Notes under the pieces: model-generated
The model's input: the letters and a program-made list of their open reading frames with translations, nothing else
What the model was told of the DNA's origin: nothing
Database searches by the model: none
Assembly: GCA_016787135.1 (NCBI GenBank)
Contig: JAEUVK010000132.1
Span: 1-52,519 of the forward strand
Direction of reading: 5' to 3'
DNA: 52,519 nt
DNA from: Chitinophagaceae bacterium
GTDB taxonomy: Bacteria; Bacteroidota; Bacteroidia; Chitinophagales; Chitinophagaceae
Made by a program: the position numbers and the translations under genes
In this document: piece by piece, positions 8,465-17,378 of the stretch
Position numbering within the stretch: position 1 is the stretch's first letter
How the letters are laid out: every line of letters starts with the position of its first letter

Positions 8465-9634
8465 ATGTCTCTTTATTCGAAAAGGGGGGTATCTGCGCAA
8501 AAGGAAGAAGTGCATGCAGCTACAAAGAATCTTGATAAAGGCCTTTATCCAAAGGCATTTTGTAAAATATACGCTGATGTTTTGTGCGGCGATGATGAAT
8601 GGGTAAATGTCATGCATGCTGACGGCGCCGGTACAAAAAGCATTCTGGCCTATTTGTACTGGAAAGAAACCGGGGATATATCCGTATGGAAAGGAATAGC
8701 ACAGGATGCTATTGTCATGAACCTGGATGACCTGCTTTGTGTGGGCATTTCAGATCAGCTTTTATTTTCCTCCACGATTGATCGTAATAAGAAGGTGATA
8801 CCGGCTGAAGTACTCGAAGCCGTTATCAATGGCAGCCAGGAGTTTTTTGACAACCTGAAGAGTTTCGGGGTCAATATTACTTATATGGGAGGGGAAACGG
8901 CTGATGTGGGGGACGTGATAAGAACGATGGCCGTAAACGGTACCATGACCGCCAGGTGGCCAAAGAGCAGGCTCATCACCAACGAAAAAATAAAAACAGG
9001 GGATGTGATCGTCGGACTGGCAGGGTATGGACAATCGAAGTATGAAAAAGAATACAATAGCGGTCTTGCCAGTAATGGACTGACCAGTGCCCGGCATGAT
9101 GTTTTGCATAAAACGTATGGCGCCAGGTTCCCTGAATCGTACGATACCTCGTTGGACGAATCGGTGGTGTATATTGGCCCGCATAGAATGACCGATGCAA
9201 TTGACGTGAACGGGCAGCAAACAAGTATCGGAAAATTATTATTGAGCCCGACAAGGACTTTTGCACCAGTCATGAAAGAGTTGCTGGAAAATCATTTTGA
9301 TGAGATCCATGGGCTCATACATTGCAGCGGCGGCGGGCAGACCAAGTGTATGAAGTATATCCCGGATAATGTCCGGATCGTAAAAGACAACCTCTTTGCA
9401 CCGCCCGTGATCTTTCAGCTGATACAGGCCGCCAGTAAAGCTGATGACAAAGAGATGTACCAGGTCTTTAATATGGGAACGAGGCTGGAGATATATACAA
9501 ATGAAAAGGACGCTGACAAACTTATCAGCGTCTCTAAAAGCTTTGGTGTAGATGCACAGGTGATAGGAAGGGTAGAAGAGAGCAGCAAAAGCGAACTGAT
9601 TATAAAAACCGGGGAAGGCAATATCGTTTATTAA
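8465..9634 (+). CDS. purM: Phosphoribosylformylglycinamidine cyclo-ligase (AIR synthase)
   Basis: 389 residues. PurM converts FGAM to aminoimidazole ribotide with ATP, the fifth step of purine synthesis. The family is recognised by HADGAGTKS (about 55-63), the acidic stretch IAQDAIVMNLDDLLCVG (about 79-95), GGETADVGDV (about 141-150) and the C-terminal half with HCSGGGQTKCMKYIPDNV. It is longer than the roughly 345 residues of proteobacterial PurM, which as I recall is normal for Bacteroidota. No other purine gene is nearby. The downstream ftsE begins 34 bases later, so the two may share a transcript. Confidence 0.93.
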   Translation: MSLYSKRGVSAQKEEVHAATKNLDKGLYPKAFCKIYADVLCGDDEWVNVMHADGAGTKSILAYLYWKETGDISVWKGIAQDAIVMNLDDLLCVGISDQLLFSSTIDRNKKVIPAEVLEAVINGSQEFFDNLKSFGVNITYMGGETADVGDVIRTMAVNGTMTARWPKSRLITNEKIKTGDVIVGLAGYGQSKYEKEYNSGLASNGLTSARHDVLHKTYGARFPESYDTSLDESVVYIGPHRMTDAIDVNGQQTSIGKLLLSPTRTFAPVMKELLENHFDEIHGLIHCSGGGQTKCMKYIPDNVRIVKDNLFAPPVIFQLIQAASKADDKEMYQVFNMGTRLEIYTNEKDADKLISVSKSFGVDAQVIGRVEESSKSELIIKTGEGNIVY

Positions 9635-9668
9635 TACACTTGCATTAATTTGCAATAAACCAGAGAGA

Positions 9669-10358
9669 ATGGCAGAACCTATTATTGAATTGCGTCATGT
9701 CAATATTTATCAGGGAAATAATCTTGTATTGCAGGACGTGAACCTGACCGTCAACAAGGGAGAGTTTGTATATCTTGTTGGTAAGACCGGTACAGGGAAG
9801 TCGAGCCTCTTAAAAACCTTGTATGGTGAATTGCCCCTGAAGGAAGGCGACGCAACGGTAGCTACTTATAACCTTCGTGGTCTTGACTGGAAGAAAGTGC
9901 CGTTCTTGCGCCGGAATCTCGGGGTGGTATTCCAGGATTTTCAGTTGCTGACCGACCGCAATGTAAATGATAACCTCAAATTCGTTTTAAAAGCTACAGG
10001 CTGGAAAGATGAAAAGCTGATGGATGAAAAGATCGCTGATGTATTGGATAAAGTGGGGTTGAAATCAAAAGGATTCAAAATGCCTTTTGAATTAAGTGGT
10101 GGTGAACAGCAGCGTGTGGATATTGCCAGGGCCTTACTCAATTCTCCTAAACTGATACTGGCGGATGAACCTACAGGTAACCTTGATCCTGAGACTTCCG
10201 ATGAGATCATGAACCTCCTCTTTAATATCGCCAGGGATTACAATGCTGCAGTCGTAATGGCTACGCATGACTACATAGTGGTACAAAAATTTCCGGCCCG
10301 TATGATCCGCACAGAAAAGGGCAAGGTCTCTGACAATGCTACCATAAATATTGAATAA
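9669..10358 (+). CDS. ftsE: Cell-division ABC transporter ATP-binding protein FtsE
   Basis: 229 residues, the typical length. It has Walker [10 protein letters not shown] (38-46), a Q-loop FQDFQLL (about 95-101), the ABC signature LSGGEQQR (about 142-149), Walker [13 protein letters not shown] (about 160-171) and the switch His in MATHDY. FtsE energises FtsX, which activates cell-wall amidases at the septum. The [24 protein letters not shown] region ([12 protein letters not shown]) is closest to FtsE among small ABC ATPases. No ftsX is adjacent, so assignment to FtsE and not another LolD/MacB-like ATPase rests on sequence alone. Its last 20 bases overlap the convergent glycosyltransferase gene. 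Confidence 0.85.
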   Translation: MAEPIIELRHVNIYQGNNLVLQDVNLTVNKGEFVYLVGKTGTGKSSLLKTLYGELPLKEGDATVATYNLRGLDWKKVPFLRRNLGVVFQDFQLLTDRNVNDNLKFVLKATGWKDEKLMDEKIADVLDKVGLKSKGFKMPFELSGGEQQRVDIARALLNSPKLILADEPTGNLDPETSDEIMNLLFNIARDYNAAVVMATHDYIVVQKFPARMIRTEKGKVSDNATINIE

Positions 10359-11469
10359 ACTTATTGGTGTTTTTCTCGTTGTCATACGTATTACATAGCA
10401 GTTGCTTTCGCAGCCTGACCTCTTCCGTTTCAAAAGGCTGATGGTATAATTGCATAATAATCGAAGCAAAGGCATCGGCATTATTGCCTATATGACAGGC
10501 AGATTCGAGTCCTGTTCCGGCTACCATAGGGTCATTCACTACACAATGGCGCCCCTGGTATAAGGCATGCAACAATTTTAAGCGGATTCCGGTTATGTTC
10601 TTATTGAAACAGGGAAGAACATTAATGTGCGCTTTCCGGATAAGATCATCCATTTCACTTTCTGAAGGATCGGCAACGAGACAGGTATGCTGACATAAGT
10701 GGGCCATTTTTTGCAAACGTTTTGAGGGTTTTTTTCCGGCGACCACAAAAGGTACTCTTGCTTTGGTAAATACATTACAGAGCAACCATAAAGCGGCTTT
10801 TTCATTTTCCGGCACAGATAAGTTGCCATGGTATAAGCAGAGATTACCGACACCTTCTTCTCCTGTTACCTTTTGCCAGGCAGGAAATGTTGGAATGAAT
10901 TCCACTCTCGTCAGACTATAATCTTTCTTCAGAATGCTGATATCCTTTTCAGAAACGCAGGCATAGGTACAGTCGTCAGGCAACTGATGATTGTATTTTT
11001 TTAGTAACCTGCTTTCGTTATGGAAGTATAGTTTCTTTAGAAAATTGGATTCCGACCTGGCCAATTCCTTATAATAAATGCTTTCTTCATTATGCATTCT
11101 CACCACTATCTTCCGCTTTGTTCTGTCGATCATCGGAAGAATGCCTGTGCAATGAATACCTTCGATCAGAATAGGGTGTTCATCCTTTCGAAGGTTTGCA
11201 GCTAATTGCTCATTATTGCGTGAAGAAATAATGTAGGGTAAATGAAATGAAAAACCTTTGTGACCTGTTTCTCTTTTATAAACGTGTATCGTTTCGCAAA
11301 ACTGATTCAGTTCATTTGGAGTGCCCCGTTCATTGTAGCTGAAATAATGAAGATGAATACCGACCCCTGATTTTTTCATCATCATGATCCTGTTCATCAT
11401 ATCGATAGCGCCGCCGTAATCAGCCGGCCAGGGTACATCCAGGCAAACGATATGTAAGTATTTCTTCAC
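10339..11469 (-). CDS. GT-B fold glycosyltransferase
   Basis: 376 residues from a GTG at 11469 that overlaps the stop of the upstream gene by four bases (GTGA), a sign of translational coupling. The N-terminal Rossmann half begins YLHIVCLDVPWPADYGGAID, with the glycine-containing loop common at the acceptor site of GT-B enzymes. The C-terminal half has LYHGNLSVPENEKAA (about 221-235), AGKKPSKRL and NVLPCFNKNITGIRLKLLHA (about 290-309), in the place where group-1 transferases bind the nucleotide-sugar. The donor and acceptor are unknown. It belongs to an apparent unit with the two genes upstream (11466-13582), and its 3-prime end overlaps ftsE by 20 bases on the opposite strand. Confidence 0.83.
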   Translation of the reverse strand: MKKYLHIVCLDVPWPADYGGAIDMMNRIMMMKKSGVGIHLHYFSYNERGTPNELNQFCETIHVYKRETGHKGFSFHLPYIISSRNNEQLAANLRKDEHPILIEGIHCTGILPMIDRTKRKIVVRMHNEESIYYKELARSESNFLKKLYFHNESRLLKKYNHQLPDDCTYACVSEKDISILKKDYSLTRVEFIPTFPAWQKVTGEEGVGNLCLYHGNLSVPENEKAALWLLCNVFTKARVPFVVAGKKPSKRLQKMAHLCQHTCLVADPSESEMDDLIRKAHINVLPCFNKNITGIRLKLLHALYQGRHCVVNDPMVAGTGLESACHIGNNADAFASIIMQLYHQPFETEEVRLRKQLLCNTYDNEKNTNKFIQYLW

Positions 11470-12557
11470 TGGTGGAAAACAGATTGATAAAAATCAAGCA
11501 GTTCTTTTTCTTCCTGCTGCCAATTCAGCACCTGTCTTGCCCGCAGGCAATTCTGCCTTAACTTCTTGTATAAAACATCATTTTGCAGCAAATTGTTTAC
11601 GGCTTCAGCAATTCTTTCCGGGGCAATATCATTTAGTAGTATGGCTACCTCAAATTGTTTATTGATCTTCTGGTATTCGGGAAAATTCATAGCTATTTGT
11701 GGTAAACCGGCGTGTATATAATCAAAAAATTTATTTGGCAGGGCAAGGTATTGATTTATCCCTGTGTTTTCGGCTACCCCCATCCCGATAGCTGCTTTTT
11801 GTGAGATTGTCCACAGGTCATCTGGCGAAAGCATCCCTTTCAGTTCCACTTTGTCTTCTGCATTATTCAGCCTGATCAATTCCTTTAGCCGGGTCATGAA
11901 ATTACCATCACCACAAACGATCAACTTGCAGTTTATTTGTTTCAGGGCTGGTATCAGCTGCTCAAATGCCCTTGCCTCATTGACTGCTCCCTGATAAAGG
12001 AGAAATTTTTCTGATGATGGCTGTTCTGTAAGGTCCCGGAGCCTTGTAATATTCCTGATGGTCTTATATTTTACTCCATACCGCCTGTTGAATTCTTCAG
12101 CTATACTTTCACTGACCGTGTAACCATGACTGTACCGGGGTACAGTTTTTTTCTCTACCCATGTCCACATTTTTTTTATCAATGGCCTTGTTGCTACTTC
12201 TTTTAAGCCGGTAAACAATTCATGGGCATCATAAATGCGGGGTATTCTTTTCCATTTTGAAATATACAGGCAGGGAAGAATAGTGTCTAAGTCAATGGCA
12301 CAAATGGCATCCATTTTATGAAGCAATAGAAAAAAGAAAAGCCGTATGTTATATTCAGCATAGAAAAGTTTGCCCTTTGAAAAAAAGCAGTTCAGCCTTT
12401 TTTGCCGGAACTTTTCCTGCTTCAACGGGAGGGAAGTTGCCAATTTCCTTCCGATTAATGTAACTGCATAGCCATTTTCTGCCAGCGATGTACAGATGCG
12501 GGCCATCCGCTGGTCATACGTGAGATCGTTGGTTACTGTAAAAAAGATCTTTTTCAA
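11466..12557 (-). CDS. GT-B fold glycosyltransferase (group 1 type)
   Basis: 363 residues from a TTG codon at 12557. No ATG is available there, and the text that follows (KKIFFTVTNDLTYDQRMARI) is the standard N-terminus of Bacteroidota group-1 transferases, so the TTG start is favoured over the ATG 17 codons in. Visible parts: RIYDAHELF (about 108-116), a common acceptor-domain motif in this class; LLYQGAVNEARAFEQLIPA (about 182-200); CGDGNFMTRL; and the donor-site stretch LALPNKFFDYIHAGLPQIA (about 269-287) with the Lys and following acidic region. The substrate is unknown. It is translationally coupled to the next transferase and 17 bases downstream of the oxidoreductase gene. Confidence 0.87.
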   Translation of the reverse strand: MKKIFFTVTNDLTYDQRMARICTSLAENGYAVTLIGRKLATSLPLKQEKFRQKRLNCFFSKGKLFYAEYNIRLFFFLLLHKMDAICAIDLDTILPCLYISKWKRIPRIYDAHELFTGLKEVATRPLIKKMWTWVEKKTVPRYSHGYTVSESIAEEFNRRYGVKYKTIRNITRLRDLTEQPSSEKFLLYQGAVNEARAFEQLIPALKQINCKLIVCGDGNFMTRLKELIRLNNAEDKVELKGMLSPDDLWTISQKAAIGMGVAENTGINQYLALPNKFFDYIHAGLPQIAMNFPEYQKINKQFEVAILLNDIAPERIAEAVNNLLQNDVLYKKLRQNCLRARQVLNWQQEEKELLDFYQSVFHQ

Positions 12558-12574
12558 GTGGTTGGCGGTTAAGA

Positions 12575-13582
12575 TCAGCGCAAAGAAACGGATTTGTAAA
12601 TTCTCTCAATAGTTTCGACTGTTTTCAGCCCGTCAGCGGCGCTGGCGAATGGATGACTGACATCGTTCAGTGCTTTTATCAGGTTCTCATAGATCTTATC
12701 GTGATTACTCATCGAACCTTTATAGAACCCATAATCATTGGCTTTGCCATTTTCAGACGTATTCAGTCCGGCTCCATCCGTGATCTGGTAGATGATCTTA
12801 TTCATATACTCGCCGCCGATCTCAATACTTGCTTTTTCTGCAATAATACTCAGTGATACTTCCATGTTTTTCTGAAAAGCATTCACAGACCAGTTGATGC
12901 CTCCTATGGCACCGCTCTTCATTTCCACGGAAACCACGCCGCTATCTTCAAAATCAATGATACCCTGGTGAGCAAAGTTGTTCGTGATACCGGTTACAGA
13001 TTTTATATCACCCAATAACCAAAGTAAAGCATCAATATAATGGCTGAACTGGGTAAATAAAGTACCCCCGTCAAGTGTTTTATCACCTTTCCATGAATCA
13101 GCATAGTAAGCGGCGGGACGGTTCCAGAAGCAATTCAACTGAAAACTGAATATCCTTCCTAATCCATTTTCATCCATTGCTTTTTTTAGAGCAGCCAATG
13201 CCGGATTATACCTGGTGGATTTAACGACAAACAGTTTTTTGCCGGCTTGACCGGCAGCCTGTATCATCTGTAAGGCATCAGCAGTTGAAGTAGATAAAGG
13301 TTTTTCGCAAAGAACATTTGCGCCTGCTTTTAATGCTTTTATTGAATGTTCGGCATGGAGTCCGTTAGGGGTACAAATGGCAACTACATCTGCTGTTTCA
13401 TTTTTTAAAAGATCGTCTATAGAATAATATGGCTTGGAGTTAAAAGATGAAGCTATAGTATCGGCTTTTTCTTTTATGCTATCACAAACGGCAACTATCC
13501 GGCCATACTTGACAGCTTCAGCAGCATGCCGTGGAGCTATTTTGCCACAACCAATAATTGCAAACCGTAACGAAGAATTCAT
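12575..13582 (-). CDS. Gfo/Idh/MocA family NAD(P)-dependent oxidoreductase
   Basis: 335 residues from the ATG at 13582; an in-frame TTG three codons upstream is less likely. The N-terminal Rossmann fold shows FAIIGCGKIAPRH (about 6-18) and the family Glu-Lys-Pro motif CEKPLS (about 93-98). The catalytic-domain stretch GGTLFTQFSHYIDALLWLLGD (cited in part, about 168-188) carries the usual His. The pattern with SRYNPA-like STRYNPAL and the GG-L-----H-ID line resembles UDP-GlcNAc 3-dehydrogenases (WbpB/WlbA), which make amino-sugar acids for surface glycans. With two glycosyltransferases downstream that role is plausible, but no matching aminotransferase or acetyltransferase is here, so the substrate is open. 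Confidence 0.87.
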   Translation of the reverse strand: MNSSLRFAIIGCGKIAPRHAAEAVKYGRIVAVCDSIKEKADTIASSFNSKPYYSIDDLLKNETADVVAICTPNGLHAEHSIKALKAGANVLCEKPLSTSTADALQMIQAAGQAGKKLFVVKSTRYNPALAALKKAMDENGLGRIFSFQLNCFWNRPAAYYADSWKGDKTLDGGTLFTQFSHYIDALLWLLGDIKSVTGITNNFAHQGIIDFEDSGVVSVEMKSGAIGGINWSVNAFQKNMEVSLSIIAEKASIEIGGEYMNKIIYQITDGAGLNTSENGKANDYGFYKGSMSNHDKIYENLIKALNDVSHPFASAADGLKTVETIERIYKSVSLR

Positions 13583-13631
13583 AAGGGGCAAATATACGGT
13601 TCATCACTGCAAAGAATAATAATCCAAGCCC

Positions 13632-13667
13632 GGCAAAAGAAAAGGGCCTGCACTAGCAAACCCTTTT
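13632..13667 (-). terminator. Probable terminator after the beta-barrel receptor
   Basis: On the minus strand AAAGGG-TTTGC pairs with GCAGG-CCCTTT (13641-13666, with G-U pairs) followed by CTTTT. It lies 24 bases past the receptor stop. The T-tract is short. Confidence 0.55.
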
Positions 13668-13690
13668 GATCTTTTGTTGTATCAACTTTT

Positions 13691-16330
13691 TTATTGTCCC
13701 ATATTCATTCCTTCTGTGGCACCGCCATCACCCTGGTTCTTCAGGTTTTTACGTTTGAACAGGTTGGGATCAAACTTGCCAAAGCGCCAGTTGAAATTAA
13801 CACGCAAAATCTGCGGGTCACGGCGGCGGAATAAATCCTGGGAAAAATATGATGATTCGGAATGAATATCCTGGCGTCTTGTTCTGAGAATATCATTCAT
13901 ATTAACGGAGACAGATGCAGCTCTGTTCTTTAAGAACTCATATCTTACTGCGATGTCCACACCGTAGTTAGGACGGATGTATCCCTGTGAGGCACTTTGC
14001 GCCCCGCCAAACATCATACCACCACCGCCAAATCCGCCACGTCCACCACCGCCACTTCCGCCGGGCGGTAAAACTGTTTTAGACTGGTATTCTCCCGACA
14101 ACTGGATCGTAATATTTTTAGGAAGCTTGAAGGAGTTATTCAGTTTCAGGAAATAGCTGGTCAGTCGTTCCTGATCCGGCTCTCCCGGTATGCTGATCTT
14201 TACATCTGACGTATAAAGATTGAAATTAGGTGTTATTTCCCACCATTTGTAAAGGCTAGTCCTGGATGTCAATTCAATACCAGTCACATAACTTGAGTTG
14301 GCATTGATGTAAGTGTTCAGGATGAGATCCTCTCCGCCTGCGCCGGTCTCACTTACCTGGTAGCGGGTGATCAGGTCAGTTGTATGTTTATAGTAAATTG
14401 AAGCAAGGAAGTTGCCTTTATTCTTGAATGTTTTTTCATAAGACAATTCAAATGAGTTGGTAAACTCGGGTTTCAAACCAGGGTTTCCTTTACTTGGGTT
14501 CAATCTGTCAGAAGAATCAGTAAAGGGGGTCAATTGCCAGAAATTTGGCCTGTTGATTCGCCGGCTGTAATTCAATTGCAGGCTTTGTGTTTCGCCTAAT
14601 TTTTGCGAAAGAAATACACTCGGGAAAAGACTGATCGGGAAATCAATATTGAACAGTTCACTTGTTTTAAGAAGTTTCCCTTCATAGTCTGAACTTTCTG
14701 CCCGCAGGCCCAGCTGGTAACCGAATGATTTTAACTGGTTGGAATAAGTGGCATAAGCAGCATATACCTGGTCGTTACTTTCATAATCTATTTGTGAGGA
14801 AGGCTGCAGTATCCACTGACCGTTATTGTCGTAGTAGAAAGCATTCTTGCTGCTGTTCTTTCTTAACTGGGCCCTTACTCCTACTTCTACTTTTGATTTA
14901 TCTGTTATCGGGTTGGTGTAATCAGTTTGCAAAGTAATATTCTCACTCTTCCCGTCTATTTGCTGTTGTTGTTTGAAAGTATTGATCAACTGGTTCTGGG
15001 GTACTGTATAGTAATCCGTTTGAATGATGCTGTTGTTTTCGTTCTTGCTCTTATTGATAGTGACATCAGCAGTCAATTCACGGCCTGCTTTAGGGAAATT
15101 GTGCTTAAAGCTGATCATGGTTCCTATATTGCGGAAATTTCCTTTGGTATCGGTCTGCCGGTCGTTAAAAGAAGATGCTTTTGGCGCTGATAGCGTATCT
15201 ATCAATATGTCACTGTTATTATTGGGTTTGAAGCTGCCTCTCACAAAGTTGCCACTGACAGAAAGGGTATTCCTGTTGTTAATAAAATAATCCACACCGG
15301 CCCTGACGAATGCGAAACTTCCTTCCTGTATGGATTTATCAGTTTGATAAAAGAATGTATTCGGGTTGTCGAACATGTTGAGCCTTTCGGTGGTACCGGT
15401 ACTGATAGATTTACGCTGGTTATACATGCCGCTGACAAACATATTGACCTTCTGCTGGCGCAAATTGATATCGCCCCCTACACCAATTCGAGCACGGGAA
15501 TCGAGGTTGGCACGCAGGCTTCCGTTGTAGCCTACCTTCTTTTCTTTCTTTAGTACAATATTCAATATGCCTGAAGTGCCACCGGATGCGTCGAATTTGG
15601 CAGAAGGATTAGTGATCAATTCCACACTCTGGATAGCGTCGGCAGGTATTTGCTCCAGTGTAAGATTGGTAGGGCGGCCATCAACAAATAACTGAGGGGT
15701 GTTATTGCGCATGGTAACGTTCCCGTCAATATCTACATTCAGCGAAGGCACATTACGCATCACATCAATAGCCGTACCACCGGCAGAAACGATATTCTTG
15801 TCAACATTGAATACTTTTCTGTCAATGCCAAGTTTCAATCCCGGTGCAGAAGAAGATACCGTTACGTTCTCAAGTTGTTTAGCGTCAAGATCCATTTTTA
15901 AATTACCGAGATCTTTATCCACCATACTTAACATGGCAGACATGTCACCCGTCGCTGCGCCGCCGCCGCTTCCGGGCATTTTCAAATCGAAAGATATTTT
16001 TTGTTCAATAGGAGTGAATCCGATAGCCGTTGCTTTGAGTTTGTATTGTCCAAACAGGGGTACGTTCTCTAAGCTGAACTCACCGTTTGCTTTTGTCAGC
16101 ATACCGGCAATCACCATATCCTTCCGGCTTTTGGAGGCAGTGTCAAATTTGTTTTGAATTAATTGTACGGAAGCATATTCTACCGGCTTACCTGATTTGG
16201 AGTCTATCAGTTTTCCATAGAAACGGCCATTCATTTGCTGTCCGCCACCACGCATTCCGCCCATACCGGGCTGAGCAATAACAGACTGTGTTAGAATGAT
16301 CAGGGAAAAAGCGGTGATAAGATTTCTCAT
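13691..16330 (-). CDS. TonB-dependent receptor-like outer-membrane beta-barrel protein (OMP_b-brl_3 type)
   Basis: 879 residues. A signal peptide (MRNLITAFSLIILTQSVIAQ) is followed by a Met/Gly/Gln-rich segment, a carboxypeptidase-regulatory-like domain (FYGKLIDSKSGKPVEYASVQ, about 37-120), a plug (VSAGGTAIDVMRNVPSLNVD, about 180-275) and a barrel of about 600 residues that ends in NLKNQGDGGATEGMNMGQ rather than in an aromatic residue. This is the outer membrane beta-barrel family common in Bacteroidota, often of unknown ligand. A glycine-rich loop in the last quarter (GGSGGGGRGGFGGGG) breaks the barrel pattern and is probably extracellular. No SusD partner is near. Its own transcript seems to end at 13632-13667. 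Confidence 0.9.
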   Translation of the reverse strand: MRNLITAFSLIILTQSVIAQPGMGGMRGGGQQMNGRFYGKLIDSKSGKPVEYASVQLIQNKFDTASKSRKDMVIAGMLTKANGEFSLENVPLFGQYKLKATAIGFTPIEQKISFDLKMPGSGGGAATGDMSAMLSMVDKDLGNLKMDLDAKQLENVTVSSSAPGLKLGIDRKVFNVDKNIVSAGGTAIDVMRNVPSLNVDIDGNVTMRNNTPQLFVDGRPTNLTLEQIPADAIQSVELITNPSAKFDASGGTSGILNIVLKKEKKVGYNGSLRANLDSRARIGVGGDINLRQQKVNMFVSGMYNQRKSISTGTTERLNMFDNPNTFFYQTDKSIQEGSFAFVRAGVDYFINNRNTLSVSGNFVRGSFKPNNNSDILIDTLSAPKASSFNDRQTDTKGNFRNIGTMISFKHNFPKAGRELTADVTINKSKNENNSIIQTDYYTVPQNQLINTFKQQQQIDGKSENITLQTDYTNPITDKSKVEVGVRAQLRKNSSKNAFYYDNNGQWILQPSSQIDYESNDQVYAAYATYSNQLKSFGYQLGLRAESSDYEGKLLKTSELFNIDFPISLFPSVFLSQKLGETQSLQLNYSRRINRPNFWQLTPFTDSSDRLNPSKGNPGLKPEFTNSFELSYEKTFKNKGNFLASIYYKHTTDLITRYQVSETGAGGEDLILNTYINANSSYVTGIELTSRTSLYKWWEITPNFNLYTSDVKISIPGEPDQERLTSYFLKLNNSFKLPKNITIQLSGEYQSKTVLPPGGSGGGGRGGFGGGGMMFGGAQSASQGYIRPNYGVDIAVRYEFLKNRAASVSVNMNDILRTRRQDIHSESSYFSQDLFRRRDPQILRVNFNWRFGKFDPNLFKRKNLKNQGDGGATEGMNMGQ

Positions 16331-16447
16331 GCGATTATTTTGTGATTCATTAGACGTTCAAAGGTTATTTAACCTGCTGACAACTATATGACAATTTGAT
16401 GAAAGGTAAAAAACAGGCGCCGGGGTGAATTGTTGAACAGATTTCAA

Positions 16448-16996
16448 TTAAATCGACAGAAATAAAGCTGCATTGACCAATCCGATAACAAAACCGACGA
16501 CCGCACCACTTAAACCGAAGTATTTGAGTACAGGCGACAATGATTCCCGGATAGCTCCGGGACCGACCGATCTTATTTTAGCGGTAATAAGAGCTTCAAT
16601 ATTGATTTCGTTTTTCAGATTGCCCGTGAATTTAGCCATCACCTGCGGAAACATTTCCTCAATTTCCTTCAGGAAAACTTCTTTAAGAGAGTTGATCGTT
16701 TTATCGCCTATCAGCATGCCGATCATGGGCATTTTCGCTTTCAGCTTATGACGGAGAAAGTCATCGATATGCGCTTCTACAACAGGCATGACCTTTTTGA
16801 TATTTTCCGGGTCAGCTACTCTTTGTTCCATATCTGTTATGGAGAACCCTTCAGCCGCTTTTTGACCAATCATTTTTGCCATTTCTTCCTGGCGTGAGGG
16901 AATTATCTTTTTAGTCAGAATGATTCCGGCTATCCAACTTCCAGTGAAGCCGATTACAGCAGAAATGACCGGAATGATAAGTAACCAATAGTTCAT
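16448..16996 (-). CDS. DUF445-family membrane protein
   Basis: 182 residues. There is an N-terminal transmembrane helix (MNYWLLIIPVISAVIGFTGSW, cited in part, about 3-25) and a C-terminal one (LSGAVVGFVIGLVNAALFL, about 160-180). The soluble part between carries MPVVEAHIDDFLRHKLKAKMP (in part) and LKEIEEMFPQVM, typical of the DUF445/YheB family, here in its short form with one repeat. The GAVVGFVIGLVN motif at the end is the family's most conserved piece. Function is unknown. It is followed on the minus strand by no clear hairpin and preceded by the terminator of tRNA-His. Confidence 0.8.
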   Translation of the reverse strand: MNYWLLIIPVISAVIGFTGSWIAGIILTKKIIPSRQEEMAKMIGQKAAEGFSITDMEQRVADPENIKKVMPVVEAHIDDFLRHKLKAKMPMIGMLIGDKTINSLKEVFLKEIEEMFPQVMAKFTGNLKNEINIEALITAKIRSVGPGAIRESLSPVLKYFGLSGAVVGFVIGLVNAALFLSI

Positions 16997-17011
16997 TTGA
17001 AATAGTATTGA

Positions 17012-17060
17012 TAAAAATCAACCCCGATCTGTCTCGCTGAAACGAAACCCGACCGGGGTT
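17012..17060 (-). terminator. Probable terminator of the tRNA-His gene
   Basis: On the minus strand AACCCCG (17054-17060) pairs with CGGGGTT (17020-17026), with a further GTC/GAC pairing inside the loop, followed by GATTTTTAT. It begins five bases after the tRNA 3-prime end. Confidence 0.6.
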
Positions 17061-17064
17061 ATTG

Positions 17065-17139
17065 GGTGGCTAATGGGGCTCGAACCCACGACCCTCAGAA
17101 CCACAATCTGATGCTCTAACCAACTGAGCTATAGCCACC
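17065..17139 (-). tRNA. tRNA-His (anticodon GUG)
   Basis: Cloverleaf read on the minus strand: acceptor GTGGCTA/TAGCCAC, D-stem GCTC/GAGC, anticodon stem TCAGA/TCTGA around loop TTGTGGT (anticodon GTG), T-stem GTGGG/CCCAT with loop TTCGAGC. An unpaired-looking G before position 1 faces C at position 73; this G(-1):C73 pair is the identity mark of bacterial tRNA-His. The genome continues CAA after C73, so CCA is added after transcription. The ends given include G(-1) and C73. Confidence 0.97.
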
Positions 17140-17160
17140 ATGTGGTTATCAAAGCGGCAG

Positions 17161-17191
17161 CAAAAGTAAAGAAATTGCCCATAGAGAAAAA
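17161..17191 (-). promoter_or_regulatory. Probable promoter of tRNA-His
   Basis: On the minus strand TACTTTTG (17161-17168) fits the -7 consensus TAnnTTTG. A TTTT lies 19 bases upstream, in the place of the -33 TTTG. The predicted start is about 7 bases further down, just before the tRNA 5-prime end at 17139. Confidence 0.55.
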
Positions 17192-17378
17192 ATAAAACCT
17201 TGTTCTAAGAACAATTTATTGTCAGATGAAGTTTATCCTTGACATGGGCCACATGAGGCAGGAGCCGCTTATCAAAAAAGCACTTAAAAACAGTTGTTAA
17301 AAGCCTGAAAATGTAAGAAATCCTTCGTTTTTGCGTTATTTTTGGAATATGCTCAACTCATTAAAATACCTATTGAAC

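Noticed and set aside
15699..16157. 152-residue frame opposite the beta-barrel receptor gene
   Set aside because: It runs antisense to a clear receptor gene, has no recognisable motif and no promoter.
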